Source: Limnohabitans sp. (lineage in GTDB: Bacteria > Pseudomonadota > Gammaproteobacteria > Burkholderiales > Burkholderiaceae_C). Taken from it: DNA of 64,000 bases. The stretch is from contig NZ_JAAVVW010000003.1 of NCBI RefSeq assembly GCF_023910625.1, positions 868,001-932,000 on the forward strand, read 5' to 3'. The translations under genes and the position numbers were made by a program. How positions within the stretch are numbered: position 1 is the first letter of the stretch; each line of letters starts with the position of its first letter. The notes beneath the pieces are model-generated. The model saw nothing but the letters and a program-made list of their open reading frames with translations. It did no database searches and was not told the DNA's origin. Shown here piece after piece: positions 9,351-16,401 of the stretch.

Positions 9351-10088
9351 TCAATCCACCCAATGGGTGAAGTCTTGCGAAGGCACCCGTGTGGTTTGGA
9401 AGGTGTTGACCAGCGCTGCTTCGTCGGCATAGCCCAGCGACATGCCGCAAACCACCATTTCGTTCTCACCCGCACCCACCAGCGGCAAGATGATTTTGGA
9501 AAAACCATTCCAAGCCGCTTGCGGGCAGGTGTGCAGGCCACGCGAACGTGCCGCTACCATGATGCTTTGCAAGAACATGCCGTAGTCGAGCAAGCTGCCC
9601 CGGCCCATGACTTTGTCGATGGTGAATATCAAGCCCACGGGGGCGTCGAAAAAGCGGAAGTTTTTCTGGTGCTGCGCGTGCATCAAAGCCTTGTCGCCCT
9701 TGCCGATGCCCAGCACGCCATACAGGCCAAAACCGCATTCGCGGCGGCGGTCAATGTAGGGGCTGACCCATTTTTCGGGGTAATAGTCGTAAGACTCGGC
9801 GTAGTCTGCGGCCAACGCTGGGTTGGCGCTGATGGCATCGTGCGCAGCGCAGGTTTTGGTCACCAGCTCGTCGCGCTTGGCGCCTTGCAGCACATACACC
9901 TTCCAGGGCTGGGTGTTGGTGCCGCTGGGCGAGCGGGCGGCAATGCTCAGCACCTCTTGCAACACGCTGCGGTCCACCGCTTGAGGCAAATAGGCGCGGG
10001 CCGAAAAACGGCTCAAGATGGCAGCGTCCACGCTGGCCGGATCGCTCACGCGGGTGCTGACCTGGGGTCCGATGTTCAAAATACTCAC
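9351..10088 (-). CDS. nitroreductase family protein
   Basis: FMN-dependent nitroreductase-fold oxidoreductase of 245 residues. Recognisable blocks are ILSRFSARAYLPQAVDRSVL (FMN-binding Arg/Ser region), IAARSPSGTNTQPWKVYVL (classic SPSGTNTQPW), GSLLDYGMFLQSIMVAARSRG and VVCGMSLGYADEAALVN. The likely start is GTG at 10088, which overlaps the thioesterase stop (GTGA). The natural substrate is unknown. It lies in the deacetylase-thioesterase-transporter operon, so it may act on the transported compound; that is inference. Confidence 0.9.
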   Translation of the reverse strand: MSILNIGPQVSTRVSDPASVDAAILSRFSARAYLPQAVDRSVLQEVLSIAARSPSGTNTQPWKVYVLQGAKRDELVTKTCAAHDAISANPALAADYAESYDYYPEKWVSPYIDRRRECGFGLYGVLGIGKGDKALMHAQHQKNFRFFDAPVGLIFTIDKVMGRGSLLDYGMFLQSIMVAARSRGLHTCPQAAWNGFSKIILPLVGAGENEMVVCGMSLGYADEAALVNTFQTTRVPSQDFTHWVD

Positions 10089-10537
10089 GTCAATGTCTCC
10101 AAAAATGCTTTGAGTGGGCCCGGCAAGGGCACGGGGCGGCGGGTTTCGCGGTCCACATACACATGCACAAAGTGGCCCCGGGCGGCAGTCAATTCTGCGC
10201 CTTGCGCGAACAGCCCCACCTCGTAGCGTACGCTGGACGTGCCCAGCTTGGCCACACGGATGCCCGCGTCAACCGTTTGCGGGAACGCCAGTGGCGCAAA
10301 GTAAAAACACTGGGTTTCCACCGCCAGGCCAATGGTGCTGCCCCCGTGGATGTCGAGCACGCCCTGCTCTATCAGCGTGGCATTCACGGCGGTGTCGAAC
10401 CAGCTGTAGTACACCACGTTGTTCACATGGCCATACACATCGTTGTCCATCCAGCGGGTGCTGATGGGGCGAAACGCCTTGTAGCTGCTGCGGGCGTCGG
10501 CTTGGGGTTTGGCTGCGGGCGAATCGGGGGTGTTCAT
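10085..10537 (-). CDS. acyl-CoA thioesterase (YbgC/FadM hotdog type)
   Basis: Hotdog-fold thioesterase of 150 residues. The signature RWMDNDVYGHVNNVVYYSWF carries the catalytic Asp/Asn of the 4-hydroxybenzoyl-CoA thioesterase family, and the second half holds AVETQCFYFAPLAFPQTVDA and SSVRYEVGLF. The start at 10537 (MNTPDSPAAK) forms an ATGA overlap with the upstream deacetylase gene. A short disordered N-terminal tail precedes the fold. It probably hydrolyses an acyl-CoA; chain length cannot be told. Confidence 0.88.
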   Translation of the reverse strand: MNTPDSPAAKPQADARSSYKAFRPISTRWMDNDVYGHVNNVVYYSWFDTAVNATLIEQGVLDIHGGSTIGLAVETQCFYFAPLAFPQTVDAGIRVAKLGTSSVRYEVGLFAQGAELTAARGHFVHVYVDRETRRPVPLPGPLKAFLETLT

Positions 10538-11472
10538 CGCCCGAGATTGTGCCAGCGTTGCCACAACTGCCAGTAGGCCAAAGCCACTCCCCAAGTCTGC
10601 ACTTGCACCTGCACCGTGGTCTCGATGTCGTGCCCATACCCCCCTCCCATGCACAGCACCACCGGCAGCCTGCGCTGCCAGGCCCAGTCCATCACCAACC
10701 GGTCCCGTGCCTGCATGCCATCGACCGTCAATTTGAGCCGCCCCAGCCGATCGCCCTCATGCGGATCGGCCCCGGCCAGGTAAATCACCAGTTGGGGGTC
10801 AAAGCGGTCTTGCAGGCTTTGCAAGGCCTGGTGCAAGGCGGCCAGATAAGGCTCGTCGGTGCAACCGTCGGGCAGGCCCACATCCAGGTCGCTGGGTTCC
10901 TTGCGAAAGGGGAAGTTCTTTTCGCCATGCACAGACAACGTGAACACGCTCGGGTCGCCTGCAAAAATATGCGCCGTGCCATTGCCTTGGTGCACGTCCA
11001 GGTCGATCACCGCGACGTTCAAGGGCCGCCGGTGATGCCGCCAGGCCTCGGCCTGCATCAGGCGGGCCGTCACCGCAATGTCGTTGAACACACAAAAGCC
11101 GCCGCCTTTGTGGGCATAGGCGTGGTGCGTGCCCCCAGCCAGGTTGCCCGCTAACCCGAGTTCCAAAGCAGCGCGGGCAGCAGCCACGGTGCCCCCCACT
11201 GAACGGCGCGCCCGCTCGGCCATGGCTGCGCTCCAAGGGAAACCGATCTCGCGCTGCAAAGCCGCATCCAGGCTGCCGTTGACGATGCCCTGGATGTAAG
11301 CCGGGGAGTGCACCAGCGCCAACTCGCCATCGCTGGCGGCCGGGGCCTCATGCATTTGTACGGCGGGCAACTCTTGTGTGAGGCGGTCACGCAAGCGGCT
11401 GTACTTGCGCATGGGAAAGCGGTGGCCTTCGGGCAAGGGCAAAACAAAATGGTCAGCGTAGTAAGCGTGCAT
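10534..11472 (-). CDS. histone deacetylase family protein (zinc deacetylase)
   Basis: Zinc-dependent deacetylase of the AcuC/class II HDAC-like superfamily, 312 residues. Active-site elements are the paired His at 116-117 (GGTHHAYAHKGGGFCVFND) and the metal ligands in VIDLDVHQGNGT (Asp159, His161). YLAGADPHEGDRLG and VLCMGGGYGHD follow. The start MHAYYADHFVLPLPEGHRFP at 11472 is family-typical, so an in-frame extension to 11682 is rejected. It is the first gene of the operon ending with livF. Bacterial members deacetylate small molecules or acetyl-lysine; the substrate here is unknown. Confidence 0.9.
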   Translation of the reverse strand: MHAYYADHFVLPLPEGHRFPMRKYSRLRDRLTQELPAVQMHEAPAASDGELALVHSPAYIQGIVNGSLDAALQREIGFPWSAAMAERARRSVGGTVAAARAALELGLAGNLAGGTHHAYAHKGGGFCVFNDIAVTARLMQAEAWRHHRRPLNVAVIDLDVHQGNGTAHIFAGDPSVFTLSVHGEKNFPFRKEPSDLDVGLPDGCTDEPYLAALHQALQSLQDRFDPQLVIYLAGADPHEGDRLGRLKLTVDGMQARDRLVMDWAWQRRLPVVLCMGGGYGHDIETTVQVQVQTWGVALAYWQLWQRWHNLGR

Positions 11473-11664
11473 GGGAGTGCGTGTTGGGGCCTTCGATTCT
11501 AGAAAACCCTCTCTAAACTGAGCCGCAAACAGGTCCATCCCCTTGCAATACCCCGTGAAAACCCTATACTTCAATCCATGCTGCACTGCAACAAAGTTGT
11601 ACGGCCCCGGCCAGTTACAGAGCAGTCCTCTTGAAACCCAACCTTTTTTGATCTGGAGATCCTC
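11473..11664. other. intergenic region between divergent deacetylase operon and phasin gene
   Basis: No gene is seen in these 192 bases. They must carry the promoter of the minus-strand operon that starts at 11472 and the phasin promoter and leader. A near-palindrome at 11579-11593 is listed separately. The phasin Shine-Dalgarno (GGAG) lies at about 11654-11657. Confidence 0.6.
11579..11593 (+). promoter_or_regulatory. putative PhaR-type operator upstream of phasin
   Basis: TGCTGCACTGCAACA is a near-perfect palindrome about the central bases, with arms TGCTGCA and TGCAACA. TGC/GCA-rich palindromes of this form are bound by PhaR, the PHB-responsive repressor of phasin genes. The site lies 72 bp before the phasin ATG. 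The assignment is by motif and neighbour only. Confidence 0.4.
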
Positions 11665-12204
11665 ATGATGACCGCTGAACAAATCGTCGCCTCACACAAA
11701 GCCAACGTGGAAACCCTGTTTGGCTTGACCGCCAAAGCCTTCGAAGGCGTTGAAAAACTGGTCGAGTTGAACCTGAGCGCTGCCAAAGCCGCCTTGGATG
11801 AGTCCGCCAACAGCACCCAGGCCACCTTGAGCGTGAAAGACGCGCAAGAGTTGCTGGCCATGCAAGCCAACTTGTTCCAGCCCTTGGCCGAAAAGACAGC
11901 CGCTTACAGCCGTCACCTGTACGACATCGCTTCGGGTACAGGCAGCGAGTTCACCAAAGCCTTCGAAGCCCAAAGCGCCCTTGCGCAAAAGCAGCTCGCG
12001 TCTTTGGTGGAAAACGCCACACAAAACGCTCCCGCTGGCTCCGAGCAAGCCGTGGCCATGATGAAGGGTGCAGTGAGCGCGGCCAACTCCGCCTACGAGT
12101 CGGTGCAAAAAGCGGTCAAGCAAGCCACCGATATGGCCGAGTCCAACATCGCCGCAGTGACCCAGTCTGTCACCGCTGCCCCCAAAACCGCCAAGAAGAA
12201 GTAA
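11665..12204 (+). CDS. phaP: phasin family protein, PHB-granule associated
   Basis: Phasin of 179 residues that coats polyhydroxyalkanoate granules and controls their size. The sequence is amphipathic helix throughout, Ala/Val/Lys/Glu rich, without Cys or Trp. It has the phasin_2 pattern at the N terminus ([20 protein letters not shown]), [20 protein letters not shown] and a Lys-rich tail ([10 protein letters not shown]). Two adjacent ATGs (11665 and 11668) follow a GGAG ribosome site; either could be used. A strong terminator follows at 12302. Its presence implies PHB storage, though no phaCAB genes are in the window. Confidence 0.93.
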   Translation: MMTAEQIVASHKANVETLFGLTAKAFEGVEKLVELNLSAAKAALDESANSTQATLSVKDAQELLAMQANLFQPLAEKTAAYSRHLYDIASGTGSEFTKAFEAQSALAQKQLASLVENATQNAPAGSEQAVAMMKGAVSAANSAYESVQKAVKQATDMAESNIAAVTQSVTAAPKTAKKK

Positions 12205-12301
12205 TTCAAGGGCCGCTCAAGTCGGCCTGTCTTGACCCGTTTTTTGCAAGTTGTCTCCTCGGATCCTTTTGAATTTCGTCAGGGAAACAGGGATCCCTTC
12301 C

Positions 12302-12331
12302 AGGGCTGATCGCCAGATCAGCCCTTTTTTT
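12302..12331 (+). terminator. rho-independent terminator of the phasin gene
   Basis: Perfect 10-bp inverted repeat AGGGCTGATC / GATCAGCCCT with a GCCA loop, followed by a run of seven T. It lies 98 bp after the phasin stop and just before the 3' end of the convergent patatin gene. Confidence 0.92.
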
Positions 12332-12349
12332 GTGCTGACAAGACCCTCT

Positions 12350-13318
12350 TCAGCGCCCTGCCTCAAAGGTGGCCAAGCGCGCTTTCAGGCCTGGCAGCGC
12401 CTCGCGCATAGCAGCCCTGCCCGCCTCGATGGACCGCTGCCTGGCACCGAAATCGGCGCTCCTGACGCCTGACAATGCAGGACGCACCACCCAATCGGCT
12501 TCTTTCAGCGCAAGTTGGTTGATGCTCTTGCCCATGATGGCAAAGGTCTGCATCAGGATCTGGAAGGTGTCTGCCGAGGGGTTGCCCTCTGGATCGCTGG
12601 AAATGTCGACCGCGATGACGAAATTCGCCCCCATATCGCGGGCTTGCCGAACCGGAACCGGCGCTACCAAACCCCCATCGACATACTCGCGTTCCGCCAC
12701 ACGCACCGGCTGAAAAACCCCCGGCACCGCGCTCGAAGCGCGCACCGCAGCACCCGTGTTACCGCGCCTGAATGTGATGGCTTCGCCATTGCCCAAGTCG
12801 GTGGCCACAATGCCCAGCGGAATTCTCATTTGCTCCAGACTGCGCCCCCCCACCTGGGTGTTCACATATTTGGCCAATGCCTCTCCACGCAAAGCCCCCC
12901 GGTTCAAAATGGGCAGCATCCAATCGGTGATGTCGGCCTCTTGCATGGTTTCGGCCGCCCGCACCAACTCAGCCGGTGTCTTGCCACTGGCATACAAAGC
13001 TGCGACCAAACTCCCGGCAGAGGTGCCCACCACAAAGCCTGGCCGCAGGCCCGCTTCTTCCAGCACCTGTATCACCCCCACATGCGCGAATCCTCGGGCC
13101 GCCCCCCCGCCCAAAGCCAAACCCAGCCGCACTTCCTTTCGCTCCACACTGGGCGGCACGGAGCCCGAACCTGTGGGCGCTCTGCTCGGGACGCTGCTGC
13201 AAGCGGCCAGTGCCATTACCAAAGACAGCAGGCTCCAACGCCCATGCCCCCTCAGAGCAGCCACGCCAGAGCCCAAGCGGTATCGGTTTTTTCCATTGTT
13301 TGTTTTCACTGAAAACAT
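12350..13318 (-). CDS. patatin-like phospholipase lipoprotein (RssA type)
   Basis: Serine lipase/phospholipase of the bacterial patatin family, 322 residues. A lipoprotein signal is seen near residues 28-41 (LLSLVMALAACSS; lipobox Cys after LAA), so the enzyme is probably membrane-anchored in the periplasm. The oxyanion loop GLALGGGAARGFAHVG, the nucleophile elbow VVGTSAGSLVAALYASG (GxSxG) and the catalytic Asp in EYVDGGLVAPVPV are all present. The N-terminal stretch before the hydrophobic segment is long, so translation could also begin at an internal Met. It is divergent from the iron-binding-protein gene, with 79 bp between. Confidence 0.88.
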   Translation of the reverse strand: MFSVKTNNGKNRYRLGSGVAALRGHGRWSLLSLVMALAACSSVPSRAPTGSGSVPPSVERKEVRLGLALGGGAARGFAHVGVIQVLEEAGLRPGFVVGTSAGSLVAALYASGKTPAELVRAAETMQEADITDWMLPILNRGALRGEALAKYVNTQVGGRSLEQMRIPLGIVATDLGNGEAITFRRGNTGAAVRASSAVPGVFQPVRVAEREYVDGGLVAPVPVRQARDMGANFVIAVDISSDPEGNPSADTFQILMQTFAIMGKSINQLALKEADWVVRPALSGVRSADFGARQRSIEAGRAAMREALPGLKARLATFEAGR

Positions 13319-13333
13319 TTTTACCTCAAATCT

Positions 13334-13356
13334 TATTGATAACGATTCGTATTTGA
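13334..13356 (+). promoter_or_regulatory. Fur box upstream of iron-binding-protein gene
   Basis: The core GATAACGATTCGTATTTGA (13338-13356) resembles the 19-bp Fur consensus GATAATGATAATCATTATC and lies 42 bp before the ATG at 13398. The 9-mer TTCGTATTT (13346-13354) recurs in a second Fur-like palindrome at 16127-16147. It sits between divergent genes and could act on both. Confidence 0.7.
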
Positions 13357-13397
13357 TTTATACTGTGATCTTTCTCAACCAACCGAAGACTTCAACC

Positions 13398-14441
13398 ATG
13401 AACTTCTCACGCACACTTTTGAGTTTGGCCTGCCTCATGACCGCCACAGCGTCCATAGCACAAGACAAGGTGTTGAACATCTATTCTGCCCGCCACTACC
13501 CCAGCGATGAGGTGATGTACAACGAATTCACCAAAGCCACGGGCATCAAGATCAACCGGGTGGATGCCGACGATGCCGGTATTCTCGCCCGCCTCAAGGC
13601 CGAAGGAGCCGCCTCCCCTGCCGATGTGATCTTGCTGGTCGATGCGGCGCGTTTGTGGCGCGCCGAAGTCGATGGCCTGTTCCAACCCATCAAATCCAAG
13701 GTTCTGGAAGACGCCATCCCCGCCAACTTGCGCGCCAAACCGGCTGACAACGGCGGCACGGCTTGGTTTGGCCTGTCCACCCGCGCCCGTGTGATGGTCT
13801 ATGACAAGGTCAAATTCAACAAATCCGATGTGGACACCTATGAAAAACTGGCCGATCCCAAATTCAAAGGCAGCTTGTGCATCCGCAGCGGCTCACACCC
13901 TTACAACCTGAGTCTTTTTGGGGCTTTGACAGAGCACCTGGGCCCGCAAAAAACCGAAGCCTGGGCCAAAAGCTTGGTCGACAACATGGCCCGCAGCCCC
14001 AAGGGTGGCGACACCGATCAGATCCGCGCCGTGGCAGCGGGTGAATGCGGTGTGGCCGTCACCAACTCTTATTACTTGGCGCGCCTGATGCGTTCGAGCA
14101 AGCCCGAGGACCGTGCGGTAGCCGAAAAAGTTGGCGTGGTCTTTCCCAACCAAAGCAGCTGGGGCACCCACATGAACGTGGCCGGAGGCGCTGTGGCACG
14201 CCACGCCAAAAACAGCGCCAACGCGGTGCAGTTTTTGGAGTACTTGGCCAGCCCAGCCGCCCAAAACCACTTTGCCAATGGCAACAACGAGTGGCCTGCG
14301 GCCAAAGGGGTCAACTTTGACAACCCGGCCCTCAAATCCATGATCGGCAGTGGTTTCAAAAGCGAATTGATCCCGATCAGCGCCGTGGGCATGAACCAGA
14401 TCAAGGTTCAGCAGATGCTGGACCGGGTGGGATTCAAGTAA
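13398..14441 (+). CDS. Fe(III) ABC transporter periplasmic binding protein (FutA/FbpA/IdiA type)
   Basis: Periplasmic ferric-iron binding protein of 347 residues. A Sec signal peptide is seen (MNFSRTLLSLACLMTATASIAQ, cleaved near 22). The mature start KVLNIYSARHYPSDEVMYNE and later VTNSYYLARLMRS contain the His/Tyr-Tyr iron ligands of the FutA group. The length is normal. The start at 13398 is preferred over an open extension to 12756 because the signal peptide begins there. A Fur box precedes it. No permease or ATPase gene (fbpB, fbpC) follows, so it must work with a transporter encoded elsewhere. Its last 54 bases are repeated at 16219-16272. Confidence 0.93.
   Translation: MNFSRTLLSLACLMTATASIAQDKVLNIYSARHYPSDEVMYNEFTKATGIKINRVDADDAGILARLKAEGAASPADVILLVDAARLWRAEVDGLFQPIKSKVLEDAIPANLRAKPADNGGTAWFGLSTRARVMVYDKVKFNKSDVDTYEKLADPKFKGSLCIRSGSHPYNLSLFGALTEHLGPQKTEAWAKSLVDNMARSPKGGDTDQIRAVAAGECGVAVTNSYYLARLMRSSKPEDRAVAEKVGVVFPNQSSWGTHMNVAGGAVARHAKNSANAVQFLEYLASPAAQNHFANGNNEWPAAKGVNFDNPALKSMIGSGFKSELIPISAVGMNQIKVQQMLDRVGFK
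14388..14441 (+). repeat. direct repeat copy 1 (3' end of iron-binding-protein gene)
   Basis: The last 17 codons and stop of the iron-binding-protein gene, with one preceding codon. This stretch is repeated at 16219-16272 with 51 of 54 bases identical. Together the copies bracket 14442-16218. Confidence 0.9.
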
Positions 14442-14874
14442 AGCCTAAATGGGGCAGCCCCTGGGGTTGTCCCTGTGAAAATTCATGACACTTGGGCGAA
14501 TGCCTTCTCTTAAGGAATGCGGATAAACCGCTGCTACCCAAGTTCGAAATGACTGTGCCCGTGTTTGGTGTACTTCCACTGCTGACGGCACTGGATCAAT
14601 TCAAGCTTGTCACCAACACATGCGGGTCTGTGCGCTGCCTTAACGCACCAACGGCATAAAGCTGGGTCGACCCTTGTTTTTTGAAGTTTGGCCTCTTGTT
14701 AGAGCCTTTGACTTTGTCCTTCAAGCATCGCATGCAAGCCCTTGATTTCCATTCAAGCTTTTTCAGCCTCTTCAGCATAAGCGGGGCGCGGATTTGGCGC
14801 ATCACTGGCGCGGTGATGCTCGCTCATGCTGGGATGGCCTGGTTGATCACGAGCGGGGATAGAGGGTTTAAGGC
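14442..14874. other. intergenic/unassigned stretch after iron-binding-protein gene
   Basis: About 430 bases without a convincing gene. Base composition looks less GC-rich than the surroundings. A weak hairpin (GGGGCAGCCCC) lies just after the stop at 14441. A 24-codon minus-strand reading frame (14753-14827, MSEHHRASDAPNPRPAYAEE...) has codon use like a gene but no clear ribosome site. The stretch may be the 3' remnant of the minus-strand cluster that ends at 14875. Confidence 0.5.
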
Positions 14875-15288
14875 TCAGGCACATCGCCGCGTCTCCTCAG
14901 TGGTCTGCGCATCGCAATCTTGTCCAGTTCGGGCGCACTGACCATCGTCCTGCAGCCAATGGTGTGCATGTCCAACGCATCCGGTCTGGCAAATTATTTT
15001 TTGAGCAGCTTGCCAAGCTTTCTCAGTGAGGGATGGTTTGGCTTTTCTGAACGAAACCGCCATGGTCGGTAATGGCAAGGAATTGGCAGGCCTGCTCCCA
15101 TCGACCAGACCCCAGAACCGCTGGGTCTGATCCAGTAGACGCTGAGCTCGCATGCGCATCAGCTGTGTTTGCAGTTGCTCAATTTGCAACTGTTGCTGGC
15201 GAACCAACGCACTCACCTGCACTTGAACGCCGCCCATGTGACGCAACACGATAGCCAGCTCTAAAGAGGACTCAGACAATGCTTGCAT
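14875..15288 (-). CDS. cysteine-motif protein of unknown function (third gene of iron-box cluster)
   Basis: Unrecognised protein of 137 residues. Residues about 20-52 form a Gln/Leu-rich coiled coil (VSALVRQQQLQIEQLQTQLM). The C-terminal part has five Cys (100, 104, 118, 125, 136) in a pattern CxxxC-x13-C-x6-C, with His at 107, 109 and 110. That suggests metal or disulfide binding. The start at 15288 lies one base after the stop of the VOC gene and has an AAGG ribosome site, so translation is coupled. There is no signal peptide, so it is probably cytoplasmic. Its context behind a Fur-like box suggests an iron-starvation role; this is inference. Confidence 0.6.
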   Translation of the reverse strand: MQALSESSLELAIVLRHMGGVQVQVSALVRQQQLQIEQLQTQLMRMRAQRLLDQTQRFWGLVDGSRPANSLPLPTMAVSFRKAKPSLTEKAWQAAQKIICQTGCVGHAHHWLQDDGQCARTGQDCDAQTTEETRRCA

Positions 15289-15289
15289 A

Positions 15290-15757
15290 TCACGCCTTGC
15301 TGAATTTTTTTTGCCACATTGTCCAACGGCGTTCTTCGTTGTCCACATAAGACAGCTCGTCAACACCCCAGGGTTGTCGCTGAACATCTGCTACGGATAT
15401 ACCTTGGCTTCTCAAGGATCGGGTCCAAGGTGCTGACCAGATGGCGATGTTTTCTACTTCTATCCGGACGGAAAAAGCGCCATAACTGCAGGACTCGACT
15501 TTTTCAAAGCGCCCAGGTATTGCTCGAGTTCCAAGAAGCATCCAACTTGCACCGGGATGTACAACCAGCGCCACACAGCCCGGCACTTGCTCTTTGACGA
15601 TCAAGCCCTGCGTTCGGGCATGGAAATCAAGAGATTCACGCCAATTGCGAACAAAAACCACGGTCTTACACAAAAGCTGACGTGGATTGAGCTGAAGGGC
15701 CAGATCGCGAAAATCTGGCGAGGTTCCGATGGTTTGGGATTGGGCACGAGTTTGCAT
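15290..15757 (-). CDS. VOC/glyoxalase-fold-like protein (second gene of iron-box cluster)
   Basis: 155-residue protein with a weak vicinal-oxygen-chelate pattern. The first beta-alpha unit reads KTVVFVRNWRESLDFHARTQ, then VALVVHPGASWMLLG. The second half holds SVRIEVENIAIWSA and QPWGVDELSYVDNEERRWTM, like the WG..xF.DPxGN motif of glyoxalase/bleomycin-resistance proteins. The usual metal Glu/His set is incomplete, so it may bind a ligand rather than catalyse. It lies between two unknown genes of the same strand, 9 bp after the preceding one. Confidence 0.55.
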   Translation of the reverse strand: MQTRAQSQTIGTSPDFRDLALQLNPRQLLCKTVVFVRNWRESLDFHARTQGLIVKEQVPGCVALVVHPGASWMLLGTRAIPGRFEKVESCSYGAFSVRIEVENIAIWSAPWTRSLRSQGISVADVQRQPWGVDELSYVDNEERRWTMWQKKFSKA

Positions 15758-15766
15758 GACTGCGAC

Positions 15767-16084
15767 TTACTGAATGACTGTGACAGCAGGAAGGAACTTG
15801 GCCGAATCAAGCTTCGACTCTGCTCCCAAATCCGGAGCCGCTGACTGCTGTGCCCATGGGACGACCAAGCGCTTCAGGGCCTTTCTAAATCCCTCTGAGA
15901 GGCCAGGATGACTTGCAAGCACTTCAAGATTCGCACCAATTTTGCGGGCCATCCATTGCAAATGTTGCTCATTTTTGTTCTGAGCATGTCCAGTCATCAA
16001 AGCCATGGTGGCCATCAGAACCGCCTCCGCACAAGGCATCACATACTCTTGATTCGATTCGTCCCATGCAGCGTCTGTTTTCAT
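15767..16084 (-). CDS. small helical protein of unknown function (first gene of iron-box cluster)
   Basis: 105-residue, mainly helical soluble protein; not recognised. Residues 17-35 (PCAEAVLMATMALMTGHAQ) and 43-75 (QWMARKIGANLEVL..FRKALKRL) look like two amphipathic helices. One Cys is at 18. The ATG at 16084 follows AAAGGA by seven bases, which decides this start over an in-frame codon at 16177. The Fur-like palindrome at 16127-16147 sits 43 bp upstream. It is the probable first gene of the 16084-14875 operon. Confidence 0.6.
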   Translation of the reverse strand: MKTDAAWDESNQEYVMPCAEAVLMATMALMTGHAQNKNEQHLQWMARKIGANLEVLASHPGLSEGFRKALKRLVVPWAQQSAAPDLGAESKLDSAKFLPAVTVIQ

Positions 16085-16126
16085 GTTCCATCCTTTCAGT
16101 TGAAGTGATCTGATCGGCTTGATTGT

Positions 16127-16147
16127 AAATGCGAATTGTTCGTATTT
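16127..16147 (-). promoter_or_regulatory. Fur-like palindrome upstream of three-gene cluster
   Basis: Arms AAATGCGAA and TTCGTATTT around TTG form an inverted repeat with 8 of 9 pairs. The AATGCGAAT..TTC.. form is typical of Fur boxes in beta/gammaproteobacteria. It shares TTCGTATTT with the box at 13334-13356 (14 of 21 bases when aligned). It is placed for control of the minus-strand cluster. Confidence 0.65.
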
Positions 16148-16154
16148 ATAGAAA

Positions 16155-16210
16155 ATCAAAATAAAACCCACACGCACAGAAAGTCATTCGAGACTTTCCT
16201 CGTGTGGGTT
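16155..16210 (-). terminator. hairpin with T-rich tail, probable ahpF terminator
   Basis: Outer arms AACCCACACG (16165-16174) and CGTGTGGGTT (16201-16210) pair perfectly, and inner arms GAAAGTC (16179-16185) and GACTTTC (16192-16198) extend the stem. On the minus strand the stem runs into TTTTATTTTGATTTTC. It lies 192 bp after the ahpF stop and just before the Fur-like box of the next operon. Confidence 0.75.
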
Positions 16211-16218
16211 AGACCTCA

Positions 16219-16272
16219 GGCATGAACCAGATCAAGGTTCAGCAAATGCCGGACCGGGTGGGTTTCAAGTAA
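16219..16272 (+). repeat. direct repeat copy 2 (detached 3' end of iron-binding-protein gene)
   Basis: Copy of 14388-14441 with three changes: CAG to CAA, CTG to CCG (Leu to Pro) and GGA to GGT. It still reads MNQIKVQQMPDRVGFK and a stop, but has no upstream gene body. Two of three changes are silent, so the copy may once have been part of a functional paralogue. Confidence 0.9.
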
Positions 16273-16401
16273 GCCCAAGCGGCCAAAAGGCCCAGATTAC
16301 AAAAACTTGACGCGCCCCTGCAAGGCCAGCAGAGTCACTTGTGGGGCGGATGCCCCAGCCCCCACCACGACGCCGAGCTCAGGGGTTGAAAAACCGTAGG
16401 C
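16273..16401. other. intergenic stretch downstream of ahpF
   Basis: No gene seen in these 129 bases. They lie between the detached repeat and the ahpF stop. A short GC-rich hairpin (GGGGCGGATGCCCC, about 16342-16355) may help end ahpF transcription. Confidence 0.5.

Noticed and set aside
7494..10226. Very long plus-strand open frame opposite the fused permease and nitroreductase genes
   Set aside because: It is a GC-bias shadow: His/Gln/Arg-rich, no ribosome site or family resemblance, and the minus strand encodes clear proteins.
14753..14827. 24-codon minus-strand frame (possible small peptide after the Cys-motif gene)
   Set aside because: No convincing ribosome site and too short to judge; noted within the unassigned stretch only.
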